From Parafrankia elaeagni (lineage in GTDB: Bacteria; Actinomycetota; Actinomycetes; Frankiales; Frankiaceae), in assembly GCF_000374165.1 (NCBI RefSeq), contig NZ_KB893683.1:104608-168607 (forward strand): a stretch of 64,000 nucleotides of DNA. Reading direction: 5' to 3'. The notes under the pieces are model-generated. The model searched no databases and was not told the DNA's origin. It worked only from the letters and a program-made list of their open reading frames with translations. Shown piece by piece: positions 17,949-26,812 of this stretch; position 1 is the first letter of the stretch, and every line of letters begins with the position of its first letter. Position numbers and translations under genes: made by a program.

Positions 17949-18551
17949 GTGGCACGGCCGACACTCGCATCGCCCAGACCAGGCGGTCGCCCCCGAGACG
18001 AGAGCCGCGACCACACGATTCGCCAGGCGGCCCTCGAACTCCTCGCCGAGCACGGCTACGACGGCGTGACAATGGATCGGGTGGCAACCCGGGCCAAGGC
18101 CGGGAAGGCCACCATCTACCGGCGATGGCCATCCAAGATCGCCCTGGTGATGGACGCGCTGACCCAGTTCACCGAACAGACCATGCAGGTTCCGGATGCC
18201 GGGTCCCTGCGCAACGAAATGGTCACCTTCCTGCTGTCGTTCGTGGAGCTGGCCGGGAGCGAACAGGGCCGGATCATGGCCGAGATGGTCTCCGAGATGC
18301 CGCGCAATCCGGAGCTGCGGTCCGCGGTACGCGAACGCATGTGGAGTCAGCGCAGGTCCTCGTCCGAGTCCATCGTCAACCGCGGGATCGCGCGCGGCGA
18401 GGTCAGCCCGGAGGCGGATCCCACCATCCTGATCGAGCTCGGCACCGCGCTGATCCTGCAGCGCCTGCTCATCACCGGGGACCCGGTCGACCGACCCTTT
18501 GTCGAGCACATCGTCGACGACCTGATCATGCCCTACGCGGCGCGCAACTGA
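17949..18551 (+). CDS. TetR family transcriptional regulator
   Basis: 200 residues from a GTG at 17949 with AGGAGGG about 6 bases before it. The helix-turn-helix occupies residues 20-65 ([39 protein letters not shown]), with the usual TIYRRW recognition end. The C-terminal ligand domain is helical, with [32 protein letters not shown] typical of the TetR_C_11-like group seen in actinobacteria. Ligand and targets are unknown. A palindrome TCCGGACA-gcca-TGTCCGGA lies 118 bases downstream, before the next gene, and could be its operator or its terminator. Confidence 0.92.
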   Translation: MARPTLASPRPGGRPRDESRDHTIRQAALELLAEHGYDGVTMDRVATRAKAGKATIYRRWPSKIALVMDALTQFTEQTMQVPDAGSLRNEMVTFLLSFVELAGSEQGRIMAEMVSEMPRNPELRSAVRERMWSQRRSSSESIVNRGIARGEVSPEADPTILIELGTALILQRLLITGDPVDRPFVEHIVDDLIMPYAARN

Positions 18552-18963
18552 TCCGCACCCGCACAGTCCGTTCCGGCCGGCACCGCGCCGGGACGTAGCG
18601 GGACGCCCACCCTTCCACGGAGAGCGGTTACTGCCGCGACTCCGCGCGGTGACGATTCCGGAGTCGGATCCGGACAGCCATGTCCGGAATGCGACCCGCG
18701 CCCGCCCGGACCGGGGCGAACTCCTACTCTTGGGCGGGCACCTGTCATCGAACCCCCAGCGAATCCTCCGTAGGCACACCTGTCAGCTCGCGGATCCGGG
18801 GTCGACCGGGCGCTCACGCACGCCCAGCAGCTCGACGCCCGGCACCTGGACATCCCGTCACGCGGCGCCGTCACGCGGGGCTGACCAGGGTCAACCGCTC
18901 CACCGCCGACACGGTCACTCCGATCGTGGACGCGGGCGGCACAGGAACACCAGGAGGGACGTC
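18552..18963. other. Intergenic region with a palindrome
   Basis: 412 bases between the TetR gene and the first four-cysteine protein. It contains the perfect inverted repeat at 18669-18688, preceded by another half site ATTCCGGA at 18655, and a strong ribosome-binding site for the gene at 18964. No coding sequence is convincing here. Confidence 0.6.
18669..18688. promoter_or_regulatory. Palindrome TCCGGACA-N4-TGTCCGGA, possible operator
   Basis: Eight-base arms without mismatch and a four-base centre. A third copy of the half site (TTCCGGA) stands 14 bases to the left. The position between a TetR gene and the genes it might control suits an operator; a hairpin terminator for the TetR gene is the alternative. 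Confidence 0.4.
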
Positions 18964-20232
18964 ATGCAGCCACCGAACCCGGGTCCGCACGACCCGGACG
19001 CCGAGACTCGGCGGGTCGACAGCGGTGGTCATGGATTCGGCGACGATGCCGAGACCCAGCTCGTGAACGACGGTGGCGGCTACCAGCCGCCAGCCGGTGG
19101 TGGGTACGGCCAGCCCGGCCAGGGCGCGGGCGCCGGCCAGGGCCAGCCCACGGGCCAGCCGGGCTACCAGCAGACCGCGCCCTACGCGCAGCCCGGCGGC
19201 TACCAGCAGACCGGCTACGACCAGGGCGGCTACCAGCAGACCGGCTACAACCAGCAGGGCGGCTACCAGCAGACCGGCGGCTACCCGCAGGGCGGCGGCT
19301 ACCCGCAGACCGGCGGCTACCAGCAGGGCTACCCCACCGAGGGCTACCAGCAGCCCGGCTACGACCAGCAGGGCTACGACCAGGGCGGCTACCCGCAGAC
19401 CGGCTACAACCAGCAGGGCGGCTACCAGCAGACCGGCGGCTACCCGCAGGGCGGTGGCTACCAGCAGGGCGGTGGCTACCAGGGCGAGGGTTACCAGCAG
19501 CCCGGGTATGGCGGCGGTTACCCGCCCCAGGGCTATCCCGGTGGCCCGGGCGGTCCGGGCGGGACGAACCCGAACCGGCGCCGCAACATCATCATCGTGG
19601 CGGTGGCCGCGGCGGCCGCGCTGGCCATCGCCATCCCGGTGGCCCTGGTCGCGACCAGCGGCTCCGACGACGATCCGGACGGGCCGGTGGTCGCCACGAC
19701 GCTGGCCCCGTCCGCCCCGGCGACCAGCACCAGCGCCACCGCCAGCGCCACGCCGAGCGCACCCCCGACCAGCGCGACGCCGAGCCCGAGCGCGTCCCCG
19801 ACTTCCGGCGCCTTCACGCCCACGCAGTCGGCGCTGCTCGCAAAGCTGGACGCGACGACGATGACCGACTGCGAGGCCAACCCCGAGGGTGAGGACGAGG
19901 ACATCGACGCGTCGTTGTTCTGCACCGCGGACAACGGCCAGCTCGTCGCCGCCTACCACTACCGGGACTCGGCCTCGCTCACCAACGACGTGGACGCCCG
20001 GGAAGGGCTCGTCACCGACCAGGGTGACTGCAAGAACGGTGACCCGGACGTCTTCACCTGGAACTTCGACGAGGGCCAGACCGAGGGAACGGCCCTTTGC
20101 TACTACTACCAGAACGACTTCTTCATCTTCTGGACGTACGACGACGAGCTGGTCTCCTTCATGGCGCTGGATGACGACGCCGGCGCGCTCTACGAATGGT
20201 GGACCCGGTTCGACCCGGTGCCGCGGAGCTGA
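18964..20232 (+). CDS. Membrane-anchored four-cysteine protein, paralogue 1 (Gln/Tyr/Gly-rich tail)
   Basis: 422 residues from the ATG at 18964, with AGGAGGG 6 bases before it. Residues 1-200 are an acidic start followed by Gly-Tyr-Gln-Gln-Thr-Gly repeats; one membrane helix lies at about residues 212-233 ([20 protein letters not shown]); a Ser/Thr/Pro linker follows; residues 285-422 form an outer domain with four cysteines at 303, 320, 356 and 379 and a final EWWTRFDP. I know no family for the domain. It shares this layout with the next two genes. The N-terminal half recalls the cytoplasmic tails of actinobacterial FHA- or kinase-linked membrane proteins, but no such domain is present. Confidence 0.85.
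   Translation: MQPPNPGPHDPDAETRRVDSGGHGFGDDAETQLVNDGGGYQPPAGGGYGQPGQGAGAGQGQPTGQPGYQQTAPYAQPGGYQQTGYDQGGYQQTGYNQQGGYQQTGGYPQGGGYPQTGGYQQGYPTEGYQQPGYDQQGYDQGGYPQTGYNQQGGYQQTGGYPQGGGYQQGGGYQGEGYQQPGYGGGYPPQGYPGGPGGPGGTNPNRRRNIIIVAVAAAAALAIAIPVALVATSGSDDDPDGPVVATTLAPSAPATSTSATASATPSAPPTSATPSPSASPTSGAFTPTQSALLAKLDATTMTDCEANPEGEDEDIDASLFCTADNGQLVAAYHYRDSASLTNDVDAREGLVTDQGDCKNGDPDVFTWNFDEGQTEGTALCYYYQNDFFIFWTYDDELVSFMALDDDAGALYEWWTRFDPVPRS
19195..19510. repeat. Degenerate coding repeat (GGCTACCAGCAGACCGGC type)
   Basis: More than a dozen copies of a GGC-TAC-CAG-CAG-ACC-GGC-like unit of 15-30 bases in the first third of the four-cysteine protein gene, giving the low-complexity Gly-Tyr-Gln-Gln-Thr tail. 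Many copies are identical at DNA level, so they have spread by duplication rather than by selection on residues alone. Confidence 0.85.
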
Positions 20233-20488
20233 CCGCGGGCTCGACTTCGGACGTGACACCCGGGGGGCGGCCGGGCAGTTGTCCGGCACGCCCGCCGGAC
20301 GCCCTCCGCACACCCGCGCCCACGCCGCGAACCGCCCGCCGCCGCATCAACAGGTGACGTTGCGGGGTGGTACCGGCAGATCCGGCGTGACATGTGCGCC
20401 TACCCTGTGACGCACGCCATCGTCACCCAGGCGTCTCCATTCATCCCGGTTTCCGTAAGTCCGGCCGGATCCCCTCCCAGGAGGAATC

Positions 20489-22243
20489 GTGCCCAGCCAG
20501 AGTCCCGGCGACGGCGCGTCGCCCGTCCCCGAGCCGCCTGGCCCTTTCCCGCCGGTCAGCCACACCCCTGACCCGGAGGACGCCGAGGGCTCGGCGGACA
20601 GCACGCAGGTTCTGCGGCCGAACGCCTTCCCGCCGGCGGCCACAGCGGGCGGCTTCCCCGGTCTCCACGCCGCCCCACCACCAGAACCGGCCCACCCCCA
20701 CCTGCCGCCGGTGCCCCCGGGCCCGCCCGGCCCCGCCGGGCGCCCAGGCCTCTACCTCCCGGCGCCGCATCCGCACATCCCGGCGCCGCATCCGCCCGCC
20801 GCCAACCAGGGCTGGCCGCCGCCGGCTCCGGGCCAGGGCTTTCCCCCCGGTCCGCCCGGTCACTTCGGTCCGCCCGGTCCGCCCGGTCACTTCGGACCGC
20901 CGCCTGACGGTTTCGGGCCAAGCGGTCCCCCGCCCGGAGGTTTCGGCCCTCCCGGTGTACCCGGCCCGTCCGGGCCGCCGCACCTGCCGCACCCGGCGGG
21001 AGCGGCAGGCGGTCCGGCCTGGCCCGGCGTGTCCCCACCACCCGGGCAGCCGTCCTTCGGCGGCCCGGAGTCGCCCGCCGAGGAGCTGACCTACCGCCTG
21101 GCACCCCCGGGGCCGGCGTCCGCCGCCCGCGGGCCCGCCGGCCCGCCCCCGCCCGGCTCACTGCCCGGTGTCGGCGAACACGGAATCGGCACCCCGGAAA
21201 CCGGCCCGCGCGCGGCCGGCGGGCACGACGGCGGCAGCGGTCCCGGCGGGCAGCGTGCCGGCGAGGCACCCGAGCTGCTGCCGCTGACCGGACCGCATCC
21301 GCTGCCCCCTCCTCCGCAGGAGTCGTTCACCGTGCGGCGGACACCCCTCCCGCCTCCCGGCCGCATCGCGGACGGACCGTCCTGGCCCTCTCCGCCGCCG
21401 AGCTACCTGGACTCACCCTCCGGCGGTGGCCTTCTCCCCGCCATCCCACCGCGGATCACCTCGCCAGGCGGCCCGCTGGGCGGAGAGCCTCCTGCCCGCG
21501 CCGGGCAGGCTGGTCCCGGCCACGCCCCTGGCGCCCCTGGCGCCTCGGGCGCCTCGGGCGCCTCGGGGCCACCCGGCAGGCCCGGTGGGTTCGGAGGCCC
21601 CGGCGCACCGGACGGATCCGGGTCGTCGCCGCGCAGGCCGCAGGCGCTGACCGTGGTCGCCGCCGCGGCAGCGGTCGTCGTCGTGGTCGCGGTGGTCGGC
21701 ATCATTCTGGGTACCCGGACCGACAGCGGTGGGGACACGACATCCGCCGCGCCCGCCCCCACCGGTGCGGCGGCCGGCCCCGCGGACCCGGCCGGCGCCG
21801 CGCCCGCCCCGGGTGCCCCGGCACCGCGGCTCAGCCCCGAGGACACCCTGCGCGGGCTGCTCAACCCGGCCACGATGACTGGTTGCTCCACACCAGCACA
21901 GAGCGACAGCCTCTACGCGGACGCCACCCTGAGCTGCATCGGCGCCGGCGGCGTCGAGGTGCTGGCATTCCACTTCCCCGACCGTTCCGCCCTGGAGCGC
22001 CAGATCGGCGCCCGCGCGACCTACTACGCCGACACCGGCAACTGTGACGACGGCCGGGAGAGCGCCGAGGAGTGGACGTCCCCGCAGGAGCCGAACGGCG
22101 GGGCACGTCTGTGTTACAAGTACGCCGACCGGTTCGTGACCCTCTGGAGCATCAGCGACTCTCTGGTCGCCTTCACCGCCTCTGACCAGAACCCGGCCCG
22201 TCTGATCGCCTGGTGGCACGGGTTCGACCCGATCCGCCGGTGA
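20489..22243 (+). CDS. Membrane-anchored four-cysteine protein, paralogue 2 (Pro-rich tail)
   Basis: 584 residues from a GTG at 20489 with AGGAGGAA just upstream. About 380 residues of Pro/Gly-rich sequence (many PPGPPG- and HFGPPG-type repeats) precede one membrane helix at about residues 390-412 (TVVAAAAAVVVVVAVVGIIL). The outer domain has cysteines at 466, 483, 519 and 542. The spacing 17/36/23 is exactly that of paralogue 1 although the two domains are otherwise quite diverged, and the domain ends in AWWHGFDP. Function unknown. The stop overlaps the start of paralogue 3 by four bases (GTGA). Confidence 0.85.
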   Translation: MPSQSPGDGASPVPEPPGPFPPVSHTPDPEDAEGSADSTQVLRPNAFPPAATAGGFPGLHAAPPPEPAHPHLPPVPPGPPGPAGRPGLYLPAPHPHIPAPHPPAANQGWPPPAPGQGFPPGPPGHFGPPGPPGHFGPPPDGFGPSGPPPGGFGPPGVPGPSGPPHLPHPAGAAGGPAWPGVSPPPGQPSFGGPESPAEELTYRLAPPGPASAARGPAGPPPPGSLPGVGEHGIGTPETGPRAAGGHDGGSGPGGQRAGEAPELLPLTGPHPLPPPPQESFTVRRTPLPPPGRIADGPSWPSPPPSYLDSPSGGGLLPAIPPRITSPGGPLGGEPPARAGQAGPGHAPGAPGASGASGASGPPGRPGGFGGPGAPDGSGSSPRRPQALTVVAAAAAVVVVVAVVGIILGTRTDSGGDTTSAAPAPTGAAAGPADPAGAAPAPGAPAPRLSPEDTLRGLLNPATMTGCSTPAQSDSLYADATLSCIGAGGVEVLAFHFPDRSALERQIGARATYYADTGNCDDGRESAEEWTSPQEPNGGARLCYKYADRFVTLWSISDSLVAFTASDQNPARLIAWWHGFDPIRR

Positions 22244-22908
22244 GACTGCGCCCGCCGCGCCTGCTGGTCACCGCCACGCTGGCCACGGCCGCGCTGATCG
22301 TCGCGGTGCTGCTGATCGTCCTCGCGGCGGCCCGGGGCTCGTCCCCGGAGCGGCCGGCGGCGATCGGGTCCCCGCCGGCCGCGGGCACCACTCCCGCGGT
22401 GCCCGGCCCGGCGGTCACCGCGTCGTCCGCCGCGCCCGCGGCACTGGACGACGCCGAGCAGGAGCTGCGGGACCGGCTGTCGTCCTTCGAGCTGACCGAC
22501 TGCCGGTCCGCCACGGGAGAGGCGGGGGGGACGGGCGTGGCCGGCGGCGCGACCGACGTCCGCGCACGCGGTGTCACAGCCGCGCTGCGCTGTGCTCCCG
22601 GTGTCGCCGGGGCGGGCCGGCCACCGGCCGAGGTGGTCGTCCTCGGCTACGCCGACAGTGCGGCGATGGCCGCCGACGCGGCACGGCGGTCGTCCGCCGT
22701 GGTCGACGTCGGTTCCTGCGAGAACGGCCAGACCAGCAGTGAGGCGTATCTCCTGCCGTCCCGCCGTACCGGGACGTTCGTCTGCGACGCGCGCCCCGGC
22801 GATTTCACCGCCTACTGGACCATTGACCGCGAGCAGGCGGGGTTCATCGCCGGCTCCGACGATCCGACCGGCCTGCTCACCTGGTGGCGCGCCTTCGACC
22901 CGCTCTGA
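22240..22908 (+). CDS. Membrane-anchored four-cysteine protein, paralogue 3 (short tail)
   Basis: 222 residues from the GTG at 22240, chosen because GTGA overlaps the upstream stop. Only a dozen residues precede the membrane helix (LLVTATLATAALIVAVLLIVL), so it lacks the long tail of its two paralogues. The outer domain has cysteines at 88, 118, 160 and 182 (spacing 30/42/22), the GSCENG motif around the third and ends in TWWRAFDPL. This is the most diverged copy and may be the partner of paralogue 2, since the two are translationally coupled. Function unknown. Confidence 0.82.
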   Translation: MRLRPPRLLVTATLATAALIVAVLLIVLAAARGSSPERPAAIGSPPAAGTTPAVPGPAVTASSAAPAALDDAEQELRDRLSSFELTDCRSATGEAGGTGVAGGATDVRARGVTAALRCAPGVAGAGRPPAEVVVLGYADSAAMAADAARRSSAVVDVGSCENGQTSSEAYLLPSRRTGTFVCDARPGDFTAYWTIDREQAGFIAGSDDPTGLLTWWRAFDPL

Positions 22909-22920
22909 CCCGCTCTGACC
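22901..22920. repeat. 10-bp tandem duplication across a stop codon
   Basis: CGCTCTGACC occurs twice in tandem; the first copy contains the TGA stop (22906-22908) of paralogue 3. Confidence 0.8.
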
Positions 22921-22947
22921 CGCGCGGACTCGCTTGTCCGGGCCCGG

Positions 22948-23469
22948 TCAGCCGGGGCGCCCTCCCCCGGAGCGCCGGCGGATGTCGGCCTCCTCGGCCA
23001 GCTCGTACAGGGTCGCGTGCACGGCCTCGACCCGCGGCATGCGGGTGAGCGCCGTCCGCCCGCGCTCACCGGCGCTCTCGATGGAGAGAGTGCCGGAGCC
23101 GACCACCCGGTCGAACAGCGACTGGGCGAAGGACACGTCGCTGAGCCAGACCAGCGGGATGTCCCGCCCGGACCGGTTCACGACACCCTCGCGGATCATG
23201 ATCCGCTCTGTGGTGACCACGTAGTGGGTGGTGATCCAGCGCAGCCACGGGGCCACGCCGTAGTACCCGATGGCGGCCAGGCCGAGCGCCAGGACGAGGT
23301 ACTGGACCGCCTCCCGCAGGAAGCCGTCAGGCACGAAGAACACGCCGAGGGTCATGAGTGCGAGCGCGGCGACGACGGAGAGTGCGGGCACCACCAGGCT
23401 GCCCCAGTGCGGATGCAGGTGGAGGGCAACCTCTTCGCCGTCGGTCAGCTCGTCGTCCGGGAACGCCAC
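22948..23469 (-). CDS. PH domain-containing membrane protein (bPH2/DUF304)
   Basis: 173 residues. A charged N-terminus with the HPHWG motif that opens bacterial PH proteins, two membrane helices (about residues 28-47 and 55-75), then the PH-like sheet: TTHYVVTTERIMIREGVVNRSGRDIPLVWLSDVSFAQSLFDRVVGSGTLSIES. A homologous gene lies beside birA in mycobacteria. The role is unknown; related YdbS/YdbT proteins are linked to membrane stress. The GTG start at 23469 has no strong ribosome-binding site. Confidence 0.88.
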   Translation of the reverse strand: MAFPDDELTDGEEVALHLHPHWGSLVVPALSVVAALALMTLGVFFVPDGFLREAVQYLVLALGLAAIGYYGVAPWLRWITTHYVVTTERIMIREGVVNRSGRDIPLVWLSDVSFAQSLFDRVVGSGTLSIESAGERGRTALTRMPRVEAVHATLYELAEEADIRRRSGGGRPG

Positions 23470-23535
23470 CGCCCGATCGTCGCATCCCGGACGAGCGGGC
23501 CACGACGGGCCCGGTCCGGCAGGCGGCGGACGAGC

Positions 23536-23637
23536 GGGCGAGCTGGACGGGCGAGCTGGACGGGCGAGCTGGGCGGACGGGCTGGACGGGCGGGCTGGAC
23601 GGGCTGGGCGTGGGCGGGCTGGGCGTGGGCGGGCTGC
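23536..23637. repeat. Minisatellite downstream of birA
   Basis: Five 13-base units of GGGCGAGCTGGAC type (23536-23600), the last three with substitutions, followed by two copies of a related 15-base unit GGGCTGGGCGTGGGC. The array begins 12 bases after the birA stop codon, reading on the minus strand, and fills most of the gap to the PH gene. Confidence 0.85.
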
Positions 23638-23649
23638 CGGACCAGCCGG

Positions 23650-24627
23650 TCAGCGCAGGTGGATCACGTCGGCGGCGCTGAACGCGCGGCCGTCGACCAG
23701 CAGCCGGCCGAACTCGTCGATGTCGGTGGCGGTGCCCACGACCGACGTCCCGTCGGGAAGCTCGACCCGGACCGGCCGCCCGAGCGTCGCGCACACGCCG
23801 CGGTAGTCGTCCCGGGCCTGCCCGGGTGCGGACACCCACCGGGAGACCGCGTCCGCGAGGTCGGTGAGGACGGCGCCGAGCAGCTCCGTGCGGTCCAGCC
23901 GGGACGGGTCGGCGTCCAGCAGCAGCAGGCTGGTCGAGTTCGGCGGGAGCTCCCCGGCCCGGGCGGTGACGTTCAGGCCGAAGCCGATGACGGCGGCCGG
24001 CGGCGCGGTCGGGCTGGGCGCGAGCTCCACCAGAATGCCGGCGATCTTCGCCCCGCCCACCTGGACGTCGTTGGGCCACTTGAGCACTGCCGGCACCTGG
24101 GCGTGAGCGCGCAGGGTGCGCACCAGCGACGTGCCGACGACGAGCGGCAGCCAGCCGAGCTGCCGGGCCTCGACCGCAGGGCGGACGAGCACGGACACCA
24201 TCAGCCCGGCGCCGGCCGCGGACTGCCACGACCGGTCGAGACGTCCGCGGCCGGCCGTCTGCCGCTCGGCGACGAGGACGGCCTGACCCGTCCGCGCCGT
24301 CACGGACAGTGCCGGCACTCGGCCGGGCAGGCCCCGCGCGAGCCGCCCGAGTTCGGCGTTGGTCGAGTCGATCTCGCCCACGACCGCGAGGGCCAGTCCG
24401 AGCCCGCCGACGAGAGGGCTCAGCGCCGCGGCGTCAAGGGGGCGGCGCGACCTTTCGACGGCAGTCTCCACGCGGGCCGTGAGCACGTCGGCCAAGGGCC
24501 CGACGAGCACCGCGTCGGACCCCCCAGCCGACCCCCTAGCAGGCCTTTCACCTGCAGAGGAAGCCTGCTGGACGGCTACGGAAGGAGGCGTTGGTCGTCC
24601 GTCGGACGCGGTCGGCTCTACAGGCAC
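23650..24627 (-). CDS. birA: Biotin-[acetyl-CoA-carboxylase] ligase
   Basis: 325 residues. BirA joins biotin to the AMKM lysine of carboxyl carrier domains via biotinyl-AMP. Visible are the [13 protein letters not shown] segment, the biotinyl-AMP loop [34 protein letters not shown] and FGLNV, plus a small C-terminal SH3-like domain ([19 protein letters not shown]). There is no N-terminal helix-turn-helix, so it is a group I ligase and not a repressor. The GTG at 24627 has GGAGGGTGG about 8 bases before it and is a better start than the one at 24648. It is divergent from the carboxylase genes whose product it modifies. Confidence 0.95.
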   Translation of the reverse strand: MPVEPTASDGRPTPPSVAVQQASSAGERPARGSAGGSDAVLVGPLADVLTARVETAVERSRRPLDAAALSPLVGGLGLALAVVGEIDSTNAELGRLARGLPGRVPALSVTARTGQAVLVAERQTAGRGRLDRSWQSAAGAGLMVSVLVRPAVEARQLGWLPLVVGTSLVRTLRAHAQVPAVLKWPNDVQVGGAKIAGILVELAPSPTAPPAAVIGFGLNVTARAGELPPNSTSLLLLDADPSRLDRTELLGAVLTDLADAVSRWVSAPGQARDDYRGVCATLGRPVRVELPDGTSVVGTATDIDEFGRLLVDGRAFSAADVIHLR

Positions 24628-24708
24628 GGGACCACCCTCCCAGAGCACTGGTCTGGCCGAGGTGAGACGGTCTCCACATCAATCGAGCATGTGGACCGCC
24701 GACCGCCG

Positions 24709-24714
24709 TACGCT
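24709..24714 (+). promoter_or_regulatory. -10 box of the carboxylase operon, leaderless type
   Basis: TACGCT, 7 bases before the ATG at 24722. There is no ribosome-binding site, so a leaderless mRNA is likely. Confidence 0.5.
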
Positions 24715-24721
24715 TCGCACT

Positions 24722-26317
24722 ATGGCTCTCCCGGCTTCCGTTCCCGAACCGACGCCCGAACCGCACAGCACGGCTGGTCGCCTCGCCCGACTGCAGGCCG
24801 TGACCGAGGAAGCTGTGCACGCCGGTTCCCAGCGCGCGGTGGACGCGCGGCACGCCAAGGGCATCATGACCGCGCGCGAGCGGATCGAGGCCTTCCTCGA
24901 CCCCGGCTCGTTCGTCGAGACGGACGCGTTCGCCCGGCACCGCTCGCACGACTTCGGGCTGGAGCGGAACCGCCCCTACGGCGACGGCGTGATCACCGGG
25001 TACGGAACGGTCGACGGCCGCCAGATCTGCGTCTTCAGTCAGGACTTCACCGTGATCGGCGGGAGCCTCGGTGAGGTCTTCGGTGAGAAGATCATCAAGA
25101 TCATGGACCTGGCGCTGAAAACCGGGGTTCCGGTCGTCGGCATCAACGACTCCGGCGGTGCCCGCATCCAGGAGGGCGTCGTCGCACTCGGGCTGTACGG
25201 CGAGATCTTCTACCGCAACGTGATGGCGTCCGGCGTGGTGCCGCAGCTGTCGCTCATCATGGGCCCGTGTGCGGGCGGCGCGGTGTACTCCCCCGCGATC
25301 ACCGACTTCACGCTCATGGTCGACCAGACCAGCCACATGTTCATCACCGGTCCCGACGTGATCAAAGAGGTCACCGGCGAGGACGTCGGCATGGAGGAGC
25401 TCGGCGGGGCGCACACGCACAACTCACGCAGCGGGGTCGCGCACTTCCAGGCCGCGGACGAGAACGACTGCCTGGAGCTCGCCCGGGCCCTGCTCTCCTA
25501 CCTGCCCTCGAACAACATGGACGAGGTGCCGGCGTACGCCGAGGTGGCCGACGTCGAGGCCGAGGTGGACCCCGAGCTCGACACCTTCATCCCGGACTCC
25601 GCGAACACCCCGTACGACATGCACCACGTGATCGAGCGGGTGCTGGACGAGGAGGACTTCCTCGAGGTCCACGCCCAGTTCGCCCAGAACATGATCGTCG
25701 GATTCGGCCGCATCGACGGGCGTTCGGTCGGTGTCGTCGCCAACCAGCCGATGCAGTTCGCCGGCACGCTGGACATCGATGCCAGCGAGAAGGCCGCGCG
25801 CTTCGTGCGGACCTGTGACGCCTTCAACATTCCGGTGCTGACCTTCGTCGACGTCCCCGGTTTCCTTCCAGGGACGTCGCAGGAATGGAACGGGATCATC
25901 CGGCGCGGCGCGAAGCTCATCTACGCGTACGCCGAGGCGACCGTTCCGAAGGTGACCGTCATCACCCGGAAGGCGTACGGCGGCGCCTACGACGTCATGG
26001 GCTCCAAGCACCTGCGCGCCGACATCAACCTGGCGTGGCCGACCGCCGAGATCGCCGTCATGGGTGCCCGCGGCGCCGTCAACATCATCTACCGCCGTGA
26101 GCTGGCCGGCTCGGACGCGCCCGACGAGCGCCGCGCGGAGCTGATCCAGGACTACACCGACCACTTCGCGACCCCCTACATCGCGGCGGAGCGCGGCTAC
26201 CTGGACGCCGTGATCCAGCCATCGGTCACCAGGCGTGAGGTGATCCGCGCACTGCGTCTGCTGCGGACCAAGCGCGAGACGCTGCCCCCGAAGAAGCACG
26301 GCAACATCCCGCTGTAG
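24722..26317 (+). CDS. pccB: Acyl-CoA carboxylase beta subunit (propionyl-CoA carboxylase type)
   Basis: 531 residues forming the carboxyltransferase component, which moves carboxyl from carboxybiotin to acetyl- or propionyl-CoA to make malonyl- or methylmalonyl-CoA. Visible are the first crotonase-fold half with [13 protein letters not shown] and [13 protein letters not shown] (oxyanion hole), and the second with [36 protein letters not shown] and [12 protein letters not shown]. The D in TFVDVPGF region and following residues resemble the AccD5/PccB group rather than the acetyl-CoA-only enzymes. The ATG at 24722 is 7 bases after a TACGCT box. The frame upstream is open but is antisense birA. 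accE and the alpha subunit follow in the same direction. Confidence 0.95.
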   Translation: MALPASVPEPTPEPHSTAGRLARLQAVTEEAVHAGSQRAVDARHAKGIMTARERIEAFLDPGSFVETDAFARHRSHDFGLERNRPYGDGVITGYGTVDGRQICVFSQDFTVIGGSLGEVFGEKIIKIMDLALKTGVPVVGINDSGGARIQEGVVALGLYGEIFYRNVMASGVVPQLSLIMGPCAGGAVYSPAITDFTLMVDQTSHMFITGPDVIKEVTGEDVGMEELGGAHTHNSRSGVAHFQAADENDCLELARALLSYLPSNNMDEVPAYAEVADVEAEVDPELDTFIPDSANTPYDMHHVIERVLDEEDFLEVHAQFAQNMIVGFGRIDGRSVGVVANQPMQFAGTLDIDASEKAARFVRTCDAFNIPVLTFVDVPGFLPGTSQEWNGIIRRGAKLIYAYAEATVPKVTVITRKAYGGAYDVMGSKHLRADINLAWPTAEIAVMGARGAVNIIYRRELAGSDAPDERRAELIQDYTDHFATPYIAAERGYLDAVIQPSVTRREVIRALRLLRTKRETLPPKKHGNIPL

Positions 26318-26403
26318 CGGGCGCGCGGCCGGCCACCAGGCCGGCGCCGCGCCGTCAGGCGATCAGAGACGACGGACGGATGACGGACGGAGGAGGGCGG
26401 CCG

Positions 26404-26655
26404 GTGGCCGACAGACCCGAAGGGCCCCCGGCCCGACCGCACCTGCGGCTGGTCCGGGGTGACGCGACACCGGAGGAGATCGCCGCGCTCGTGGCCGTCC
26501 TCACCGCGCGGGCGGCGCCGGCGGCGCCGGCGCCCCGGACCCGGTCGACGTGGGCCGACCCGGCGCACTCGGCGCGTGGCAGGCTGCCCTCCGGCCCGGG
26601 TGCGTGGGCCCGCTCGGCCCGCACCGGCGGCATACGCTTCCCAGCAGGCGGATGA
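26404..26655 (+). CDS. accE: Acyl-CoA carboxylase epsilon subunit
   Basis: A small 83-residue protein. LRLVRGDATPEEIAALVAVL is the epsilon-subunit signature found in actinobacterial acyl-CoA carboxylases, where it strengthens alpha-beta contact. The rest is a low-complexity Ala/Pro/Arg tail. I chose the GTG at 26404 because GGAGGAGGG stands just upstream; the ATG at 26380 has no such site. It lies between the beta and alpha subunit genes, as in M. tuberculosis. Confidence 0.85.
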   Translation: MADRPEGPPARPHLRLVRGDATPEEIAALVAVLTARAAPAAPAPRTRSTWADPAHSARGRLPSGPGAWARSARTGGIRFPAGG

Positions 26656-26782
26656 CGCCGGCCGGCGGAAGACGCCAGCCGGCGAAAGACGGCAGGTAAC
26701 GACGGGCCCGGCTGCCGGTGGCTGGCCAGTCGTTGTTTCACCTTCTCCGGCAATGAAGGAACATGGTGCGGCCCGACTCGCC

Positions 26783-26788
26783 TAGACT
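26783..26788 (+). promoter_or_regulatory. -10 box before pccA
   Basis: TAGACT about 25 bases before the GTG at 26813, leaving room for the GGGAGGA ribosome-binding site. It suggests the alpha subunit has its own promoter besides read-through. Confidence 0.4.
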
Positions 26789-26812
26789 CAGGCCGGACGA
26801 GACGGGAGGAAC

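Noticed and set aside
18871-20313. Minus-strand frame with many Leu/Val/Ala repeats that looks like a membrane protein
   Set aside because: It is the mirror of the Gly-Tyr-Gln repeat gene; its hydrophobic look comes from the repeat.
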